A stretch of 53,776 bases of DNA, taken from NCBI GenBank assembly GCA_041946685.1, contig JBHGAV010000026.1:1-53776 (forward strand), in the 5' to 3' direction. Position 1 is the stretch's first letter; each line of letters begins with the position of its first letter. The position numbers were made by a program, and so were the translations under genes. Shown here in pieces: positions 27,969-36,710 of the stretch. The notes below the pieces were generated by a model. That model was not told where the DNA came from and did no database searches. It saw only the letters and a list, made by a program, of their open reading frames with translations. This DNA is from JBHGAV01 sp041946685 (GTDB taxonomy: Bacteria; Acidobacteriota; Terriglobia; Bryobacterales; Bryobacteraceae).

Positions 27969-28715
27969 ATGGATCCGGCCGCCGGACGGGCCCGTGTTAC
28001 AATGCGCGGCATGCTGCTAGAGGCAGCGGGCGCTGCCGCTTCGGCGGGTGTACTCTCCATGGCTTGGGCGGTGCGTGGGCGCTCGTCGTCGGTGTTTGGC
28101 CGGTCTGTGTGGCGCGGCGTGCGCGATCGCCGGTCGGTCGCTTTGACATTCGACGACGGGCCCAGCCAGTCCACGCCGGAGCTCCTGGACCTGCTGGCCG
28201 GCATGGGCGTCCCGGCGACATTCTTCCTGTGCGGCATGAACGTCCGGCGCCTGCCGGAGGTGGCGCGCCGGACTGCCCTCCTCGGGCATGAAATCGGGAA
28301 CCACTCCGACACGCACGCCCGATTCTGGCTTCGCCCGGCGGCCTTCGTCCGTGATCAGGTCACCAGGGCTCAAGACTCGATCCTGGAGGCGACGGGCGCG
28401 GCGCCGGTGTTGTTCCGGGCCCCGTATGGTGTACGCTGGTTCGGGTTGAGGAGAGTTCAGCGCGAACTTGGGCTGACTGGCGTCATGTGGACGGTGAGCG
28501 GCCTGGATTGGCGATTGTCCGCCGCACAGGTTTCGCGGCGGCTGGCGCGCGGAGCGTCGAATGGCGCCATCTTCTGCCTTCACGACGCGCGTGAAGGCCA
28601 ACCGCGGCCGGACATCCGGCCCACGTTGGAGGCGGTGCGCCGCCTGGTCCCCCAGTTATCCGCCCGGGGTTATCGCTTTGAGACCGTGAGCCAGATATTA
28701 TGCCCAACGACCTGA
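27969..28715 (+). CDS. Polysaccharide deacetylase (NodB homology)
   Basis: 248 residues (or about 237 if ATG 28002 is used). A short N-terminal hydrophobic segment (LLEAAGAAASAGVLSMAWAV) could anchor it in the membrane. The NodB domain shows motif 1 TFDDGP (60-65), motif 2 HSDTH (112-116), motif 3 RAPYGVRW, and later GVMWTVSGLDWR and IFCLHDARE, so the metal-dependent carbohydrate esterase 4 residues are complete. Such enzymes remove N- or O-acetyl groups from glycans. Its end overlaps the acyl carrier protein gene by 16 bp, tying it to ACP and the ketosynthase. Confidence 0.92.
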   Translation: MDPAAGRARVTMRGMLLEAAGAAASAGVLSMAWAVRGRSSSVFGRSVWRGVRDRRSVALTFDDGPSQSTPELLDLLAGMGVPATFFLCGMNVRRLPEVARRTALLGHEIGNHSDTHARFWLRPAAFVRDQVTRAQDSILEATGAAPVLFRAPYGVRWFGLRRVQRELGLTGVMWTVSGLDWRLSAAQVSRRLARGASNGAIFCLHDAREGQPRPDIRPTLEAVRRLVPQLSARGYRFETVSQILCPTT

Positions 28716-28954
28716 CTGAGAGAGTGATATCGGTGATCGCCAGGACGCAGCGTATCGCGCCGGAGAAGATCACCCCGGACAGCACGTTCGAGGAGCTTGG
28801 GCTCGACTCGCTGGACTCGGTGAACATCCTGTTCGCGTTGGAGGAGGAGTTCAACGTCGACATCCCCGACGACGATACGCGCGACATCCGTTCCATCCGG
28901 CAGATGATCGAGGGCGTCGAGAGACTCCTGTCCGCATCCGGCGGCGGGAAGTAG
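28700..28954 (+). CDS. Acyl carrier protein
   Basis: 84 residues of typical ACP form: FEELGLDSLDSVNILFALEEEF with the phosphopantetheine Ser37 in DSLD, preceded by IAPEKITPDSTF. ATG 28700 lies inside the 3' end of the deacetylase gene and the stop is 3 bp before the ketosynthase start, so it is part of a tight dedicated set rather than the usual fab cluster (no fabD, fabG or fabF neighbours of the housekeeping type). Confidence 0.92.
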   Translation: MPNDLTERVISVIARTQRIAPEKITPDSTFEELGLDSLDSVNILFALEEEFNVDIPDDDTRDIRSIRQMIEGVERLLSASGGGK

Positions 28955-28957
28955 CGG

Positions 28958-30181
28958 ATGGGGAAGCGCCGCGTCGTCATCACCGGCTTGGGCGTCCTGT
29001 CGGCGCTGGGTCTGGACCGCGCCGCCTTCTGGCGATCGCTCGGCGAGGGGCGCTCCGGCATCGCACCAATCGAGGCCGTGGACCGGTCGGAACTGCGCTT
29101 CCAGAACGGCGCTGAAGTCCACGGGTACAGGGCGGAGGGTTTCTTCGATTTCAAAGAAGCGGGCTTTCTGGACCGGTTCGCGCAGTTCGCTCTCCTCGCC
29201 GCGCGGGAGGCGGTCAGGGATTCCGGCGTCGAGTGGACCGCAGTTCTGCGGGAGCGGAGCGCTGTCGTGACCGGTTCCTGCGTGGGGGGGCAGACGACCC
29301 AGGACGATGGCTTCGTGGAGTTGTACGGGGAGAAGCGGGGGCGCGTTCACCCGCTCACGATTCCCAAGACGATGGCCAACGCCGGCGCCAGTTGCATCTC
29401 CATGGCATTCGGTTTGACGGGACCGGCGTACACGATCTCGACGGCGTGCTCCTCCTCCAACCACGCCCTTGGGCAGGCCTTCTGGATGGTGCGGCACGGG
29501 CTGGTGGACCTGGCGTTGGCCGGTGGCAGCGAGGCGCCCTTCAGCCTGGGATTGCTCAAGGCTTGGGAAGCGCTGCGCGTCGTGTCCCCGGACACCTGCC
29601 GCCCCTTCGCCAGGAACCGAAAGGGGATGATCCTCGGAGAAGGAGGCGCGATTCTGGTCCTCGAGTCTCTGGAGTCCGCACGGGCCCGAGGAGCGGGCAT
29701 TTATGCCGAGGTTGTCGGGTTCGGGATGACCTCCGATGCCCACCACATCACACAGCCTGCGGCGGAAGGCCCGGCACGGGCCATGGCTTCTGCCCTTGCC
29801 GACGCGGGATTGCCGCCCGAGGCGGTGGGGTACATCAATGCGCACGGAACCGGTACTCCCAGCAATGACCCGACCGAGGCTCGGGCCATTCACTCGATTT
29901 TCGGCAAGCGGGCCGCAGGGCTTCCGGTGAGTTCCACCAAGTCGATGCACGGACACGCTTTGGGCGCGGCCGGGGCGATCGAGGCGGTGGCCACGGTGCT
30001 GGCGTTGAGGAACGGGCTCCTCCCCCCTACGGCCAACTTCACCGAGCCGGACCCGGAATGCGAGCTGGATGTCATCCCCAACTCCGCCCGCCGCGCCGAG
30101 GTGGATTGCGCCCTGTCTAACTCATTCGCTTTCGGCGGGCTGAACGCGGTGGTGGCCTTCCGCCGGTGGGACGGGGTGTGA
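28958..30181 (+). CDS. NodE-like beta-ketoacyl-ACP synthase
   Basis: 407 residues, thiolase fold, KAS II group. Catalytic triad: Cys164 in STACSSSNHA, His296 in NAHGTGTPSND, His333 in KSMHGHALGAAGA. The Cys context ACSSSNHA, plus LKAWEALRVVSPDTCRPF and TANFTEPDPECELDVIPN, read closer to rhizobial NodE than to housekeeping FabF, which normally has ACATGAHA around the Cys. It would elongate an acyl chain on the adjacent ACP. Its TGA overlaps the GTG of the transporter gene as GTGA. Confidence 0.92.
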   Translation: MGKRRVVITGLGVLSALGLDRAAFWRSLGEGRSGIAPIEAVDRSELRFQNGAEVHGYRAEGFFDFKEAGFLDRFAQFALLAAREAVRDSGVEWTAVLRERSAVVTGSCVGGQTTQDDGFVELYGEKRGRVHPLTIPKTMANAGASCISMAFGLTGPAYTISTACSSSNHALGQAFWMVRHGLVDLALAGGSEAPFSLGLLKAWEALRVVSPDTCRPFARNRKGMILGEGGAILVLESLESARARGAGIYAEVVGFGMTSDAHHITQPAAEGPARAMASALADAGLPPEAVGYINAHGTGTPSNDPTEARAIHSIFGKRAAGLPVSSTKSMHGHALGAAGAIEAVATVLALRNGLLPPTANFTEPDPECELDVIPNSARRAEVDCALSNSFAFGGLNAVVAFRRWDGV

Positions 30182-31410
30182 CCCGCCTCACCCTGTGGAT
30201 CCCGGCGGCAACCATGCTGTTGGTGTCGCTGATCAGTTACATAGACCGAAACACGCTGGCGCTGCTGGCGCCCACCATTCTCAAAGAAACCGGACTGAGC
30301 GCCGAACAATACGGGTACGTCATCTCGGCTTTCTCGATCGCCTATATGCTCGCCAATCCGCTCTGGGGCCGCTGGCTCGACCGGTTCGGCGTGCGGCTGG
30401 GAATGATCGCGGCGGTGACCGTTTGGTCGGTGGCCTCCGCCAGTCATGCGCTGGCGGCCGGTTTCGTCGGCTTCGCTGCTGCCAGGGCAACGCTGGGTTT
30501 CGGGGAAGGAGCGACCTTCCCCGGCGGGTTGCGCGTGGTGATGCAGACGCTCCCGGCGCGCCTCCGGGCGCGCGGCGTCGCCGTGGCCTACAGCGGTGGC
30601 TCGCTCGGCTCGGTCATTACGCCGATCGTCATTACGCCCATCGCGCTGGCCTGGGGGTGGAGAGCAGCCTTCCTTTTCACTGGAGCCGTGGGTGCGGCCT
30701 GGCTGGCGATCTGGCTCGTTGTCAGCTCGCGGGCCGAGATCCGGCGGCGCCATGCGAGCGGCCCGGCACCGGCAGGAGCGGCCAGGCCGCGCTTCCGCGA
30801 TCCGCGCTTGTGGAGCTACATGATTGCCTACGCTCTGGGTGCCCTGCCCTTGGCTCTGGTCATTTACGCCGCGGCGCTGTACCTGAACCGGGTTCTTGGG
30901 GCCTCGCAGGCCCTGATCGGCAGTGTGCTCTGGATCCCCCCGGTCGGCTGGGAAGCGGGCTACTTCTTCTGGGGTTGGCTGTCGGACAGGCTGCCGGATT
31001 CGGGTCACGGAAAGGTGACCGGGCTGGGCAGACTGCTGGCCGTCACTGCGGCGTTCAGCCTGCCCCTGGCCCTGGTGCCGAGGCACGCTTCGTTTGCGCT
31101 GGCCATGTTCCAGATGTTCGTGGCCATGTTCCTGGCCGGCGGGTTCATCATTTTGACGGTCAGCTACGCGACGCACGTCTATTCACCCGATCACGCGGGC
31201 CTGCTCGCCGGGCTGGGAGCCGGCGCCTGGTCGGCCGCGGTCGCCGTGGTGATGCCGGTGTTCGGCCGTCTGATCGACCGGAGCCGGTGGGACGCGGCGT
31301 TCCTTCTGGCCGCCGCGCTCCCCGCCGCAGGATACTTGATCTGGCTTGCCCTGAACGGGCGAAAGCCGCGCCCACCGGATCCTTCCCAGTCTCCGCTATC
31401 CTGTGTGTGA
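30178..31410 (+). CDS. MFS transporter (anion:cation symporter type)
   Basis: 410 residues with twelve predicted helices. The N-terminal YIDRNTLALLAPTI, the loop-2 MFS motif NPLWGRWLDRFGVRLGM and ARATLGFGEGATFPGG resemble the ExuT/ACS branch that moves organic anions such as hexuronates. GTG 30178 overlapping the ketosynthase stop is preferred over an upstream GTG at 30166. Its stop overlaps the next start (TGATG). Whether it imports a sugar acid or exports a product of the preceding ACP-dependent genes is not decidable. Confidence 0.88.
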   Translation: MTRLTLWIPAATMLLVSLISYIDRNTLALLAPTILKETGLSAEQYGYVISAFSIAYMLANPLWGRWLDRFGVRLGMIAAVTVWSVASASHALAAGFVGFAAARATLGFGEGATFPGGLRVVMQTLPARLRARGVAVAYSGGSLGSVITPIVITPIALAWGWRAAFLFTGAVGAAWLAIWLVVSSRAEIRRRHASGPAPAGAARPRFRDPRLWSYMIAYALGALPLALVIYAAALYLNRVLGASQALIGSVLWIPPVGWEAGYFFWGWLSDRLPDSGHGKVTGLGRLLAVTAAFSLPLALVPRHASFALAMFQMFVAMFLAGGFIILTVSYATHVYSPDHAGLLAGLGAGAWSAAVAVVMPVFGRLIDRSRWDAAFLLAAALPAAGYLIWLALNGRKPRPPDPSQSPLSCV

Positions 31411-32018
31411 TGCGCGGCTGGCGGTCAATCGACAGGCAGGACCGGGCTTTCACCCGCCGGTTGGATGCGGCCCTTGCGAGCGCCGCTCGCAAGAGCGGCC
31501 CGCGGCTGGCTTGCCGCCCTGGCTGCTTCGACTGCTGCCTTGGGCCGTTCGGCATCACACAGCTCGACGCACGCAGGCTCAGGATGGGCCTCGCCGCTCT
31601 GACGCGGCGAGACCCGGAGCGCGCGGCGAGAGTCCGGCAGCGGGCGCGCGCGGCTGAGGACAAGCTGGCGCTGCGGCAGAGCCCGGACAGTCAACCCTGC
31701 CCCGCGCTTGACCCGCAATCGGGCTGCTGCGATCTCTACGAGGCGCGGCCTGTCATTTGCCGGACCTTTGGGCCTCCCGTGCGCGACCACTCCGGTGCGG
31801 TCGCCACATGCGAGAAGTGCTTCCAGGGGGCAACCGACGAGGAAATCGCGAGTTGCTCGGTTGAGATCGATCCGGAAGACGTGGAGGCCCGGCTCGTCTC
31901 GGCCCTGGAGGATGCCACGGGCGTGCGGGGAACGACGATCGTGGCTGGCTGTCTTGCCAACGAGCGCGGTCCGGCGCCTCAGAGCGGAGGCAGGAACCTG
32001 ACCAGGTCCACGTCCTGA
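31410..32018 (+). CDS. YkgJ-type cysteine-cluster protein
   Basis: 202 residues from ATG 31410, which shares a base with the transporter stop. It has the CxxCxxCC-type cluster (CRPGCFDCCLGPF), then PCPALDPQSGCCDLYEARPVICRTFG, the hallmark of the YkgJ/UPF0153 family predicted to bind zinc or iron. Further Cys residues (CEKC, SC) follow. Function of the family is unproven. It ends tail-to-tail with the UbiD-like gene, overlapping it by 40 bp. A much longer frame reaching back to 30195 is antiphase to the transporter and is rejected. Confidence 0.85.
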   Translation: MRGWRSIDRQDRAFTRRLDAALASAARKSGPRLACRPGCFDCCLGPFGITQLDARRLRMGLAALTRRDPERAARVRQRARAAEDKLALRQSPDSQPCPALDPQSGCCDLYEARPVICRTFGPPVRDHSGAVATCEKCFQGATDEEIASCSVEIDPEDVEARLVSALEDATGVRGTTIVAGCLANERGPAPQSGGRNLTRSTS

Positions 32019-33460
32019 AACCGGGCGCGGCGGAAGCGGTCCTTCAGGTGGTAGGGCACGGTGCAGTCGAAAATGGTCTTGCAGGAGGTTGCCTCCGCAG
32101 GAATAGAGGGGCTGAAGTCCGGCGACTGCGACGGATCCAGGGGGTGACAGCGGACGCCGGGGATGAAGACCGTGCTGCGGTCCCCCTGGTAACGCGTGGT
32201 CATGGCCCAGAGCACATCGTTGGTATCGAAGATGTCCACATCCTCGTCCACGAGAATGACGTGTTTGAGTTCGGAGAACGCCGCAAAGGCAGTCAGCGCG
32301 GCTTGACGCTGGCGCCCTTCGTCGCTGGGAGCACTCTTGCGGAATTGGAGGATGGCGAGGTATTTGCCGCCTCCCGAGGAGTGACAGTAGACGTTTAATA
32401 GCCGCCCCGGCATGCTGTTCTCGACCAGCTTGAGAATGCTGGCTTCCGTCGGGATGCCCACAAGGTTGGTGTGCTCCTCGGCCGGACCGATGATGGTCTG
32501 GAGGATCGGGTCCCTCCGGTGCGTCACGGCGGTCACGCGGATCACGGGCAACTCCGGCTGGGCCTTTCCCAGGTAGCCGGGGAACTCCGGCATGGCGTAC
32601 CCTGTGCCCGTCTGCGCATCTTCCCAGACGCGCTCGCCGGGGAGGATTTCGCCCTCGAGGACAATCTCCGCGCGGGCAATGGCCTTGGCAGGCACCGAGA
32701 CGCAGTCCACCAGCTCCACGGGCCGGCGTCGCAGACCGCCCGCCACGGTCAGTTCGTCCAGGCCCAGCGGAGTCGTAGGAGGTTCAAAGCAGGCGGCCAG
32801 GTAGATGGCGGGGTCCAGTCCCATGCTGATCGAAATCGGCAGCGCGCGTCCCATCTTTTCGGCCTTCATTCGGAATTGGTCGATGTGACGCCCTGGAACG
32901 AAGTAGATGCTCAGCCGGTCCGGTCCCTGCACGCAAAGGCGGTGGATGGTAACGTCGGAAGCGCCCGTGTCCGGGTCCTCAGCCCGAACCAGGCCCAAGT
33001 TGAAGTATGGGCCGGCGTCGAGCAGAGTGTTCGTCGGAGCCGGGATCAGGGTCCGCAGATCGAAGGGGGGGCGGACGACGACTTCCTGGCACGGCGCGTC
33101 CGCCGCAGGAACCGTCAGGGGGGCACGAGGGTTGCGGAGGGCGTCAAGGAGGTCGAACGGCAGCCGCTCGATCGTACTCCCCATCAGCAACGCGGTCCGC
33201 TGGCGGCTGGCCATGACCCCCACGACCACCGGCATCCGGTAGCCCTTGACGTTCTCAAACAGCATCGCCGGACCGACTCGCGTGGGGGGCGCCAGCGGCG
33301 TTCCGGCTCCCACGAGCTTGTACACGCCAGCCAGTTCCGCTACTGGATCGACCGGCTCCCGTGTGGTGACCAAGTGGCCGGGGACCGATGCCAGAAAACG
33401 CAGCGCCGTGCGCAAGTCCGTGATTTCGGTGGCTGGAATTGTCTGACCCTCTTGAGACAC
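31979..33460 (-). CDS. UbiD-family prenylated-FMN decarboxylase
   Basis: 493 residues from GTG 33460, supported by CGGAGG about 8 nt upstream; the frame extends to 33919 but that part runs inside the next gene and is compositionally odd. Family features: YRMPVVVGVMASRQRTALLMG, VTIHRLCVQGPDRLSIYFVPGRHID, PISISMGLDPAIYLAACFEPP, the Glu-containing AEIVLEGEILPGE and EDAQTGTGY. UbiD enzymes reversibly decarboxylate unsaturated or aromatic acids using prenyl-FMN made by UbiX. No ubiX is in the window. Substrate unknown; it may not be the quinone-pathway enzyme. Confidence 0.92.
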   Translation of the reverse strand: MSQEGQTIPATEITDLRTALRFLASVPGHLVTTREPVDPVAELAGVYKLVGAGTPLAPPTRVGPAMLFENVKGYRMPVVVGVMASRQRTALLMGSTIERLPFDLLDALRNPRAPLTVPAADAPCQEVVVRPPFDLRTLIPAPTNTLLDAGPYFNLGLVRAEDPDTGASDVTIHRLCVQGPDRLSIYFVPGRHIDQFRMKAEKMGRALPISISMGLDPAIYLAACFEPPTTPLGLDELTVAGGLRRRPVELVDCVSVPAKAIARAEIVLEGEILPGERVWEDAQTGTGYAMPEFPGYLGKAQPELPVIRVTAVTHRRDPILQTIIGPAEEHTNLVGIPTEASILKLVENSMPGRLLNVYCHSSGGGKYLAILQFRKSAPSDEGRQRQAALTAFAAFSELKHVILVDEDVDIFDTNDVLWAMTTRYQGDRSTVFIPGVRCHPLDPSQSPDFSPSIPAEATSCKTIFDCTVPYHLKDRFRRARFQDVDLVRFLPPL

Positions 33461-33543
33461 GCCTGAATCCTCCGTGAAAGCCCACGATATCGTGAGCCGT
33501 GGACCGACGCCAAGGCGGCCTCCGCCGTCCTCGGAGTCTTCGC

Positions 33544-35274
33544 CTAGTCGCCGGGGAGGTCGCCGTTGTCGGCGCGCAGGTACTTCCGGTGTTGCGGCTT
33601 GATGGTGGCGAGCAGCTCTTTCCTGCTCTTCACCCGGAGCGGCCTGCCGACATAGACCTTGCCCATGCGCTCCATGAGCCGTTCCGGGAGGGCGTTGGCG
33701 AACAGCAGCAGCGGCCAGGTGAAAGCGGGGCCGTTGATGCGCCGCAGCTTGTACAGCCACAGGGCGACCGCCCCCAGCCGCCAGGCCAGCGGTCCCCACC
33801 AACTGTACAGTCCCACGCTCAGGTTCATGCTCCAGCACTTCATCATCAACTGCCATTGCAGGCGGGACAGGTGGCGGCTTTCCGCGACCCCTTTTCGGTT
33901 CTCCATGCGGGTGTCGCACAGCGGGGTGAAGATGGAAGGAACCAGGAACGCAAACAGCCCCCGCCGCTCGATCTCATAGACCAGGTCAAGCGTCGCCATC
34001 ACGTCTTCGTCCGTCTCCCCTGGGTTGCCGATCATCAGCGTCATCACCGGGAACCAGTTGTTGCGATTCAGAATGGTCAGGCCTTGGATCACGACGCTCG
34101 GCCAGTCTTCTATGGAAAACGGAACCGCCTTGCTCGGCATGATGGCCCGGGCCATGCGTACCGATCCCGTCTCCAGGCCCATCAGCGGGCTCAAGATCTT
34201 CTTTCTCGGGTGGCTGCTGTACGCCGCCAGGTGCAGCGGACTCTTGTCCAGCAGAATCCCGGTCAGCTTCTCGATCAGCAGCGGGTCAACCACAGCGGGG
34301 GCGATGGTGGCGTGGCTGAGCAGGTACTGCTCCAGACCCGGCGTGCCGGCGACCTCGGAATACAGGTCGAGCAGCGCCTCTCGGTTCGGGAAGTAAAATG
34401 GCACACCCGTGCGCACTTGGCCCCAGATGAACATGTCCTCGGTGGCGAGGGAGATCTGTCTGTTCCCCTCCAGAACATTGGCCCGGACGGCACGCATGAT
34501 CTTTTCTTTGGGCACGTCAAGCTGCGGGCTGAGATCGGGCACGCAGAAATGGCAGCGGCGGCCGCAACCGGTGGTCATCTCCACGACGCCGAAGGTGGTC
34601 CTCTTCTCGGGGATCAGGATGGCGTCCCGGTCCTTCGGGTGCCCAGCCTCCAGGCGCCGCGGCAGCGGCTCCCCGCGGATCGCCCGGCGGAGCAGATCCA
34701 AGGTATCCCGGGACTCGCCTCGCCCCTCCACCACGCAGTCAACCCCCAACGCACCGTAGCTGTCCGTCTGGACGATTTGCCAGCCTCCCGATCCGCCCAC
34801 GATCACCTTGAAGCCCGCGCGGTGGGGGTTCGCCCCGATCCTTTCAAAGAGCATTCGGGCGTAGTGCGAGTTGATCGGTTCCTGCGAGGAGCCGAAGACC
34901 GACGCGTACACACCCGCCGCGAACGTGACACCGAGGGGGTTGTGCGTGGACACGGCGACAAGCCGCGTTTGGGGGCCTATGAACTTCTCCAGGTCGTCCG
35001 GGTAGCAGGCGACAACGTCTTCCGGCGGATACTCCGACAGAAGCGCCGCCTCCAGGGTCCGTATGCCGGCGGGCATGTAGCGGGCCGAGCCGTCCGGGTT
35101 GCGCTCCAGTTCTTTCCAGCGCGGGTACTTGGAATCAAAGATGCGCTCCAGCCGCTTCGGCATGGAGGCCACCCCCATCTGTATGAAGAACCCGGCGTGG
35201 TCGATGGTCTCGGTGAGTGGGGCCGTCAGAACGATCAGCCTGCCGCGATGGTTCACTTCCGCTATTTTACGCAT
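33544..35274 (-). CDS. B12-binding-type radical SAM protein
   Basis: 576 residues from ATG 35274 (the frame opens at TTG 35283). The N-terminal ~200 residues look like a cobalamin-binding Rossmann domain (VAVSTHNPLG; KVIVGGSGGWQIV; DCVVEGRGE). The radical SAM cluster is CGRRCHFC with Cys 237, 241, 244, and the core includes ISLATEDMFIWG and PVMTLMIGNPGETDEDV. The C-terminal ~100 residues contain hydrophobic and Trp-rich helices (YSWWGPLAWRLGAVALWLYKL), suggesting membrane association, as in some lipid- or hopanoid-modifying members. Substrate unknown. The UbiD-like gene follows 83 bp downstream. Confidence 0.85.
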   Translation of the reverse strand: MRKIAEVNHRGRLIVLTAPLTETIDHAGFFIQMGVASMPKRLERIFDSKYPRWKELERNPDGSARYMPAGIRTLEAALLSEYPPEDVVACYPDDLEKFIGPQTRLVAVSTHNPLGVTFAAGVYASVFGSSQEPINSHYARMLFERIGANPHRAGFKVIVGGSGGWQIVQTDSYGALGVDCVVEGRGESRDTLDLLRRAIRGEPLPRRLEAGHPKDRDAILIPEKRTTFGVVEMTTGCGRRCHFCVPDLSPQLDVPKEKIMRAVRANVLEGNRQISLATEDMFIWGQVRTGVPFYFPNREALLDLYSEVAGTPGLEQYLLSHATIAPAVVDPLLIEKLTGILLDKSPLHLAAYSSHPRKKILSPLMGLETGSVRMARAIMPSKAVPFSIEDWPSVVIQGLTILNRNNWFPVMTLMIGNPGETDEDVMATLDLVYEIERRGLFAFLVPSIFTPLCDTRMENRKGVAESRHLSRLQWQLMMKCWSMNLSVGLYSWWGPLAWRLGAVALWLYKLRRINGPAFTWPLLLFANALPERLMERMGKVYVGRPLRVKSRKELLATIKPQHRKYLRADNGDLPGD

Positions 35275-35345
35275 GAAGCGCAACCGAGGTCAGCACGCCG
35301 ATACAGTTCGGCCGGATTCTGCAATAAGATCTAGATGAGGTGGCA

Positions 35346-36710
35346 ATGCCTATTGCGCGCAAAATCACGCTCAGAGTTCTTCTACTCGTCGCGCTGGCCT
35401 GTAGCGGCTGGTCGCAGGGCCTGCTCGCTCCGACCCCGCCCATGGGGTGGAACAGTTGGGATTCGTTCGGCACCACGGTGACGGAGGCCGAAGTCAAGGC
35501 CAACGCCGACTACATGGCCAAGCACTTGGCCAGGTACGGCTGGCAGTACGTCGTGGTGGATATACAGTGGTCGGAGCTGAATCCCAAGACACACGGCTAC
35601 CGTCCCAACGCGGAGCTGGCCATGGACTCGAATGGCCGCCTGATTCCGGCGCCCAACCGTTTCCCGTCCTCTGCGGAAGGCCGCGGATTCAAGCCGCTGG
35701 CCGACTATGTCCATTCCAAGGGGTTGAAGTTCGGCATCCACATCATGCGGGGAATCCCCAGGCGCGCGGTGGATGCCGGCCTGCCGATCCTCGGCACCGA
35801 CCGCAAGGCCTCGGAGATTGCCGACAAGAACTCGATCTGCCGCTGGAACACCGACATGTACGGCATCAACACGAGCCTGCCGGGCGGACAGGAATACTAC
35901 GACTCCATCGTCCAGCTCTACGCAGGTTGGGGCGTGGACTTCATCAAGGCCGACGACATGTTCGGCGGCCCGGACGGCGCCCATAGTTCCGAGATCGAGG
36001 CTCTGGGCAAGGCGATTCGAAAATCCGGCCGGCCGATCGTGTTGAGCCTCTCTCCGGGAACGCGGGATGCGAGCAAGGTCGCCCACTACTCGCAGTACGC
36101 CCAGATGTGGCGCATCTCCGGGGATTTCTGGGACCGCTGGGTGGATCTCAAGCGGCAGTTCCCAAATCTGGCCAAGTGGAGCCAGTACGCCAAGCCGGGC
36201 AACTGGCCGGACGCAGATATGTTGCCGCTCGGCCACATCGGCATCCGGGCCGAGAGGGGTGATCCGCGCATGTCTCTGTTTACGCCGGACGAGCAGAAGA
36301 CCCTCATGACACTGTGGTCTATCGCCCGCTCCCCGCTGATGTTCGGAGGCCACCTGCCGGACAACGATGCCGCCACCCTGCAACTGATCACCAATGAAGA
36401 AGTTCTGGCGGTCAATCAGAAAGCTACGATGAGCAAGGAACTGTTCTCCCGGGGCAACCAGGTCGCCTGGACAGCGGAAATCTCCGGCTCTCCGGCCAAG
36501 TATCTTGCGGTATTCAACATCGGGGATGCCGGCGAGGAGGAAATCGATGTGAAGTGGGCCGATTTGGGGCTGCCGGCGAACTGCACGGTTCGGGATCTGT
36601 GGGCCAAGAAGGAAATGGGCGGCTCGCAGGGCGGCCGGACGTTCAAGATAGCTCCCCACGCCTCCGCTTTCTTCAAAGTGACCCCCGTTGCGGCGAGGGC
36701 GAAGCAGTGA
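35346..36710 (+). CDS. Alpha-galactosidase-like glycoside hydrolase family 27
   Basis: 454 residues from ATG 35346 (GAGGTGG just upstream). Signal peptide (ITLRVLLLVALACSGWSQG), then PPMGWNSWDSFG, the GH27 opening motif; the nucleophile Asp in DFIKADDMFGG; the acid/base Asp region RISGDFWDRW; and GNWPDADMLPLGHIG. A beta-sandwich tail ends in APHASAFFKVTPV. It would hydrolyse terminal alpha-galactosides, or the related beta-L-arabinopyranosides or alpha-N-acetylgalactosaminides, outside the cytoplasm. The stop overlaps the kinase-like gene as GTGA. Confidence 0.92.
   Translation: MPIARKITLRVLLLVALACSGWSQGLLAPTPPMGWNSWDSFGTTVTEAEVKANADYMAKHLARYGWQYVVVDIQWSELNPKTHGYRPNAELAMDSNGRLIPAPNRFPSSAEGRGFKPLADYVHSKGLKFGIHIMRGIPRRAVDAGLPILGTDRKASEIADKNSICRWNTDMYGINTSLPGGQEYYDSIVQLYAGWGVDFIKADDMFGGPDGAHSSEIEALGKAIRKSGRPIVLSLSPGTRDASKVAHYSQYAQMWRISGDFWDRWVDLKRQFPNLAKWSQYAKPGNWPDADMLPLGHIGIRAERGDPRMSLFTPDEQKTLMTLWSIARSPLMFGGHLPDNDAATLQLITNEEVLAVNQKATMSKELFSRGNQVAWTAEISGSPAKYLAVFNIGDAGEEEIDVKWADLGLPANCTVRDLWAKKEMGGSQGGRTFKIAPHASAFFKVTPVAARAKQ

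Noticed and set aside
30195..31409. Long plus-strand extension upstream of the YkgJ-type gene
   Set aside because: It lies in another frame inside the MFS transporter gene; the start at 31410 coupled to the transporter stop gives a protein of normal family size.
33461..33919. Upstream extension of the UbiD-like frame
   Set aside because: It overlaps the radical SAM gene in another frame, is Pro/Arg-rich without family similarity, and GTG 33460 has a good ribosome-binding site.
33499..35334. 611-residue plus-strand frame opposite the B12-type radical SAM gene
   Set aside because: Antisense shadow rich in Arg, His and Gln; the minus strand has an intact CxxxCxxC core.
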